DNA from: Cetobacterium sp. UBA6069
GTDB lineage: Bacteria > Fusobacteriota > Fusobacteriia > Fusobacteriales > Fusobacteriaceae
Reading direction: 5' to 3'
NCBI GenBank assembly: GCA_002428805.1
Contig: DIXX01000034.1
Location: 8,150 to 14,283, forward strand
Length of the DNA stretch: 6,134 nt
A program made the translations under genes and the position numbers. The notes beneath the pieces are model-generated. The model saw only the letters and a list, made by a program, of their open reading frames with translations, made no database searches and was not told the origin of the DNA. Positions 5,794-6,134 of the stretch are shown piece by piece. Within the stretch, counting starts at the first letter, position 1, and each line of letters starts with the position of its first letter.

Positions 5794-6134
5794 ATGAACG
5801 AAAGATCTAGTGGTATCCTTTTACATATAACATCTTTATCTGGAAAATATGGAGTAGGTGATTTTGGAAAATGTGCCTATGAGTTTGTTGACTTTTTAAA
5901 AAATAGTAATCAAAAATATTGGCAGATTCTTCCAATGGGAGTAACAGGATATGGAGACTCTCCCTATCAATCTTTTTCAGCATTTGCTGGAAATCCATAT
6001 TTTATAGATTTAGATTCATTAATTGATATGAAAATTTTAAAAGATGAGGATTTAAATATTTTAAAAGAGTTAAATTCTATTTCAGAAATTCAATACGACA
6101 AACTTTATATTGAAAGATATGCAGTTTTAAGATT
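5794..6134 (+). CDS. malQ: 4-alpha-glucanotransferase (amylomaltase) MalQ, N-terminal part only
   Basis: The first 113 codons are present and the gene runs off the right edge. The family GH77 N-terminus is unmistakable: MNERSSGILLHITSL, then YGVGDFG, YWQILPMGVTGYGDSPYQS and FSAFAGNPYFIDLD at about residues 42-75. MalQ transfers glucan segments between maltodextrins in the cytoplasm, releasing glucose and making longer chains for a phosphorylase. The catalytic residues lie beyond the visible part. GAGGT at 5783-5787 is six bases from the ATG. The gene follows lamB after a stem-loop and probably shares its transcript. The usual SLPG of the first motif reads SLSG here. Confidence 0.95.
   Translation, partial: MNERSSGILLHITSLSGKYGVGDFGKCAYEFVDFLKNSNQKYWQILPMGVTGYGDSPYQSFSAFAGNPYFIDLDSLIDMKILKDEDLNILKELNSISEIQYDKLYIERYAVLR

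Noticed and set aside
5807..5998. Minus-strand frame opposite malQ
   Set aside because: It is antisense to the highly conserved MalQ N-terminus, with no ribosome site and no family resemblance.
1..6134. CRISPR arrays, insertion sequences, tRNA or rRNA genes, phage or defence genes
   Set aside because: I saw no direct repeat arrays, transposase-like frames, terminal inverted repeats or RNA gene signatures; coding genes fill the window apart from the gaps described.

Overview
This window is a divergently transcribed maltose/maltodextrin uptake and breakdown locus. The source looks like an AT-rich diderm (two-membrane) anaerobe, most likely of the phylum Fusobacteriota (Fusobacterium, Cetobacterium or Ilyobacter type). 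Three things point there: the very low GC content with AGA and ATA codons common, Gram-negative envelope proteins (a LamB-type outer-membrane porin and a Sec-exported binding protein without a lipobox), and Firmicute-like AGGAGG ribosome binding sites. The phylum is an inference from these traits, not from a marker gene.

Left arm, minus strand, read from about 4062 down to 1: malE (periplasmic maltodextrin-binding protein), malF and malG (the two inner-membrane permease subunits), a TrmB-family sugar-sensing regulator, then the first 61 codons of a lipoprotein gene that runs off the left edge. Spacing is tight throughout: a hairpin lies between malE and malF, malF and malG overlap by 4 bases (ATGA), the regulator's Shine-Dalgarno overlaps the malG stop, and only 19 bases separate the regulator from the lipoprotein gene. 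This is very probably one operon.

Centre, 4027-4278: a divergent control region of about 250 bases. It holds a sigma-70-like promoter facing each way. Each promoter is followed by one copy of a 19-bp imperfect palindrome (GTTGT..ACAAC ends), in the same orientation relative to its own transcript. Between the promoters lies a run of T and A tracts spaced about one helical turn apart. The duplicated palindrome is the best candidate binding site for the TrmB-type regulator.

Right arm, plus strand: lamB (maltoporin), an 11-bp stem-loop without a strong U tract, then the start of malQ (4-alpha-glucanotransferase), which runs off the right edge.

Together the genes describe a route for alpha-1,4-glucans: diffusion through LamB, capture by MalE, import through MalFG, and cytoplasmic disproportionation by MalQ. 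The regulator probably senses the sugar and controls both arms. The ATPase subunit (MalK) is not in the window. The protein-coding content is conventional. The less ordinary parts are the regulatory architecture and the use of a TrmB-family regulator, better known from archaea.
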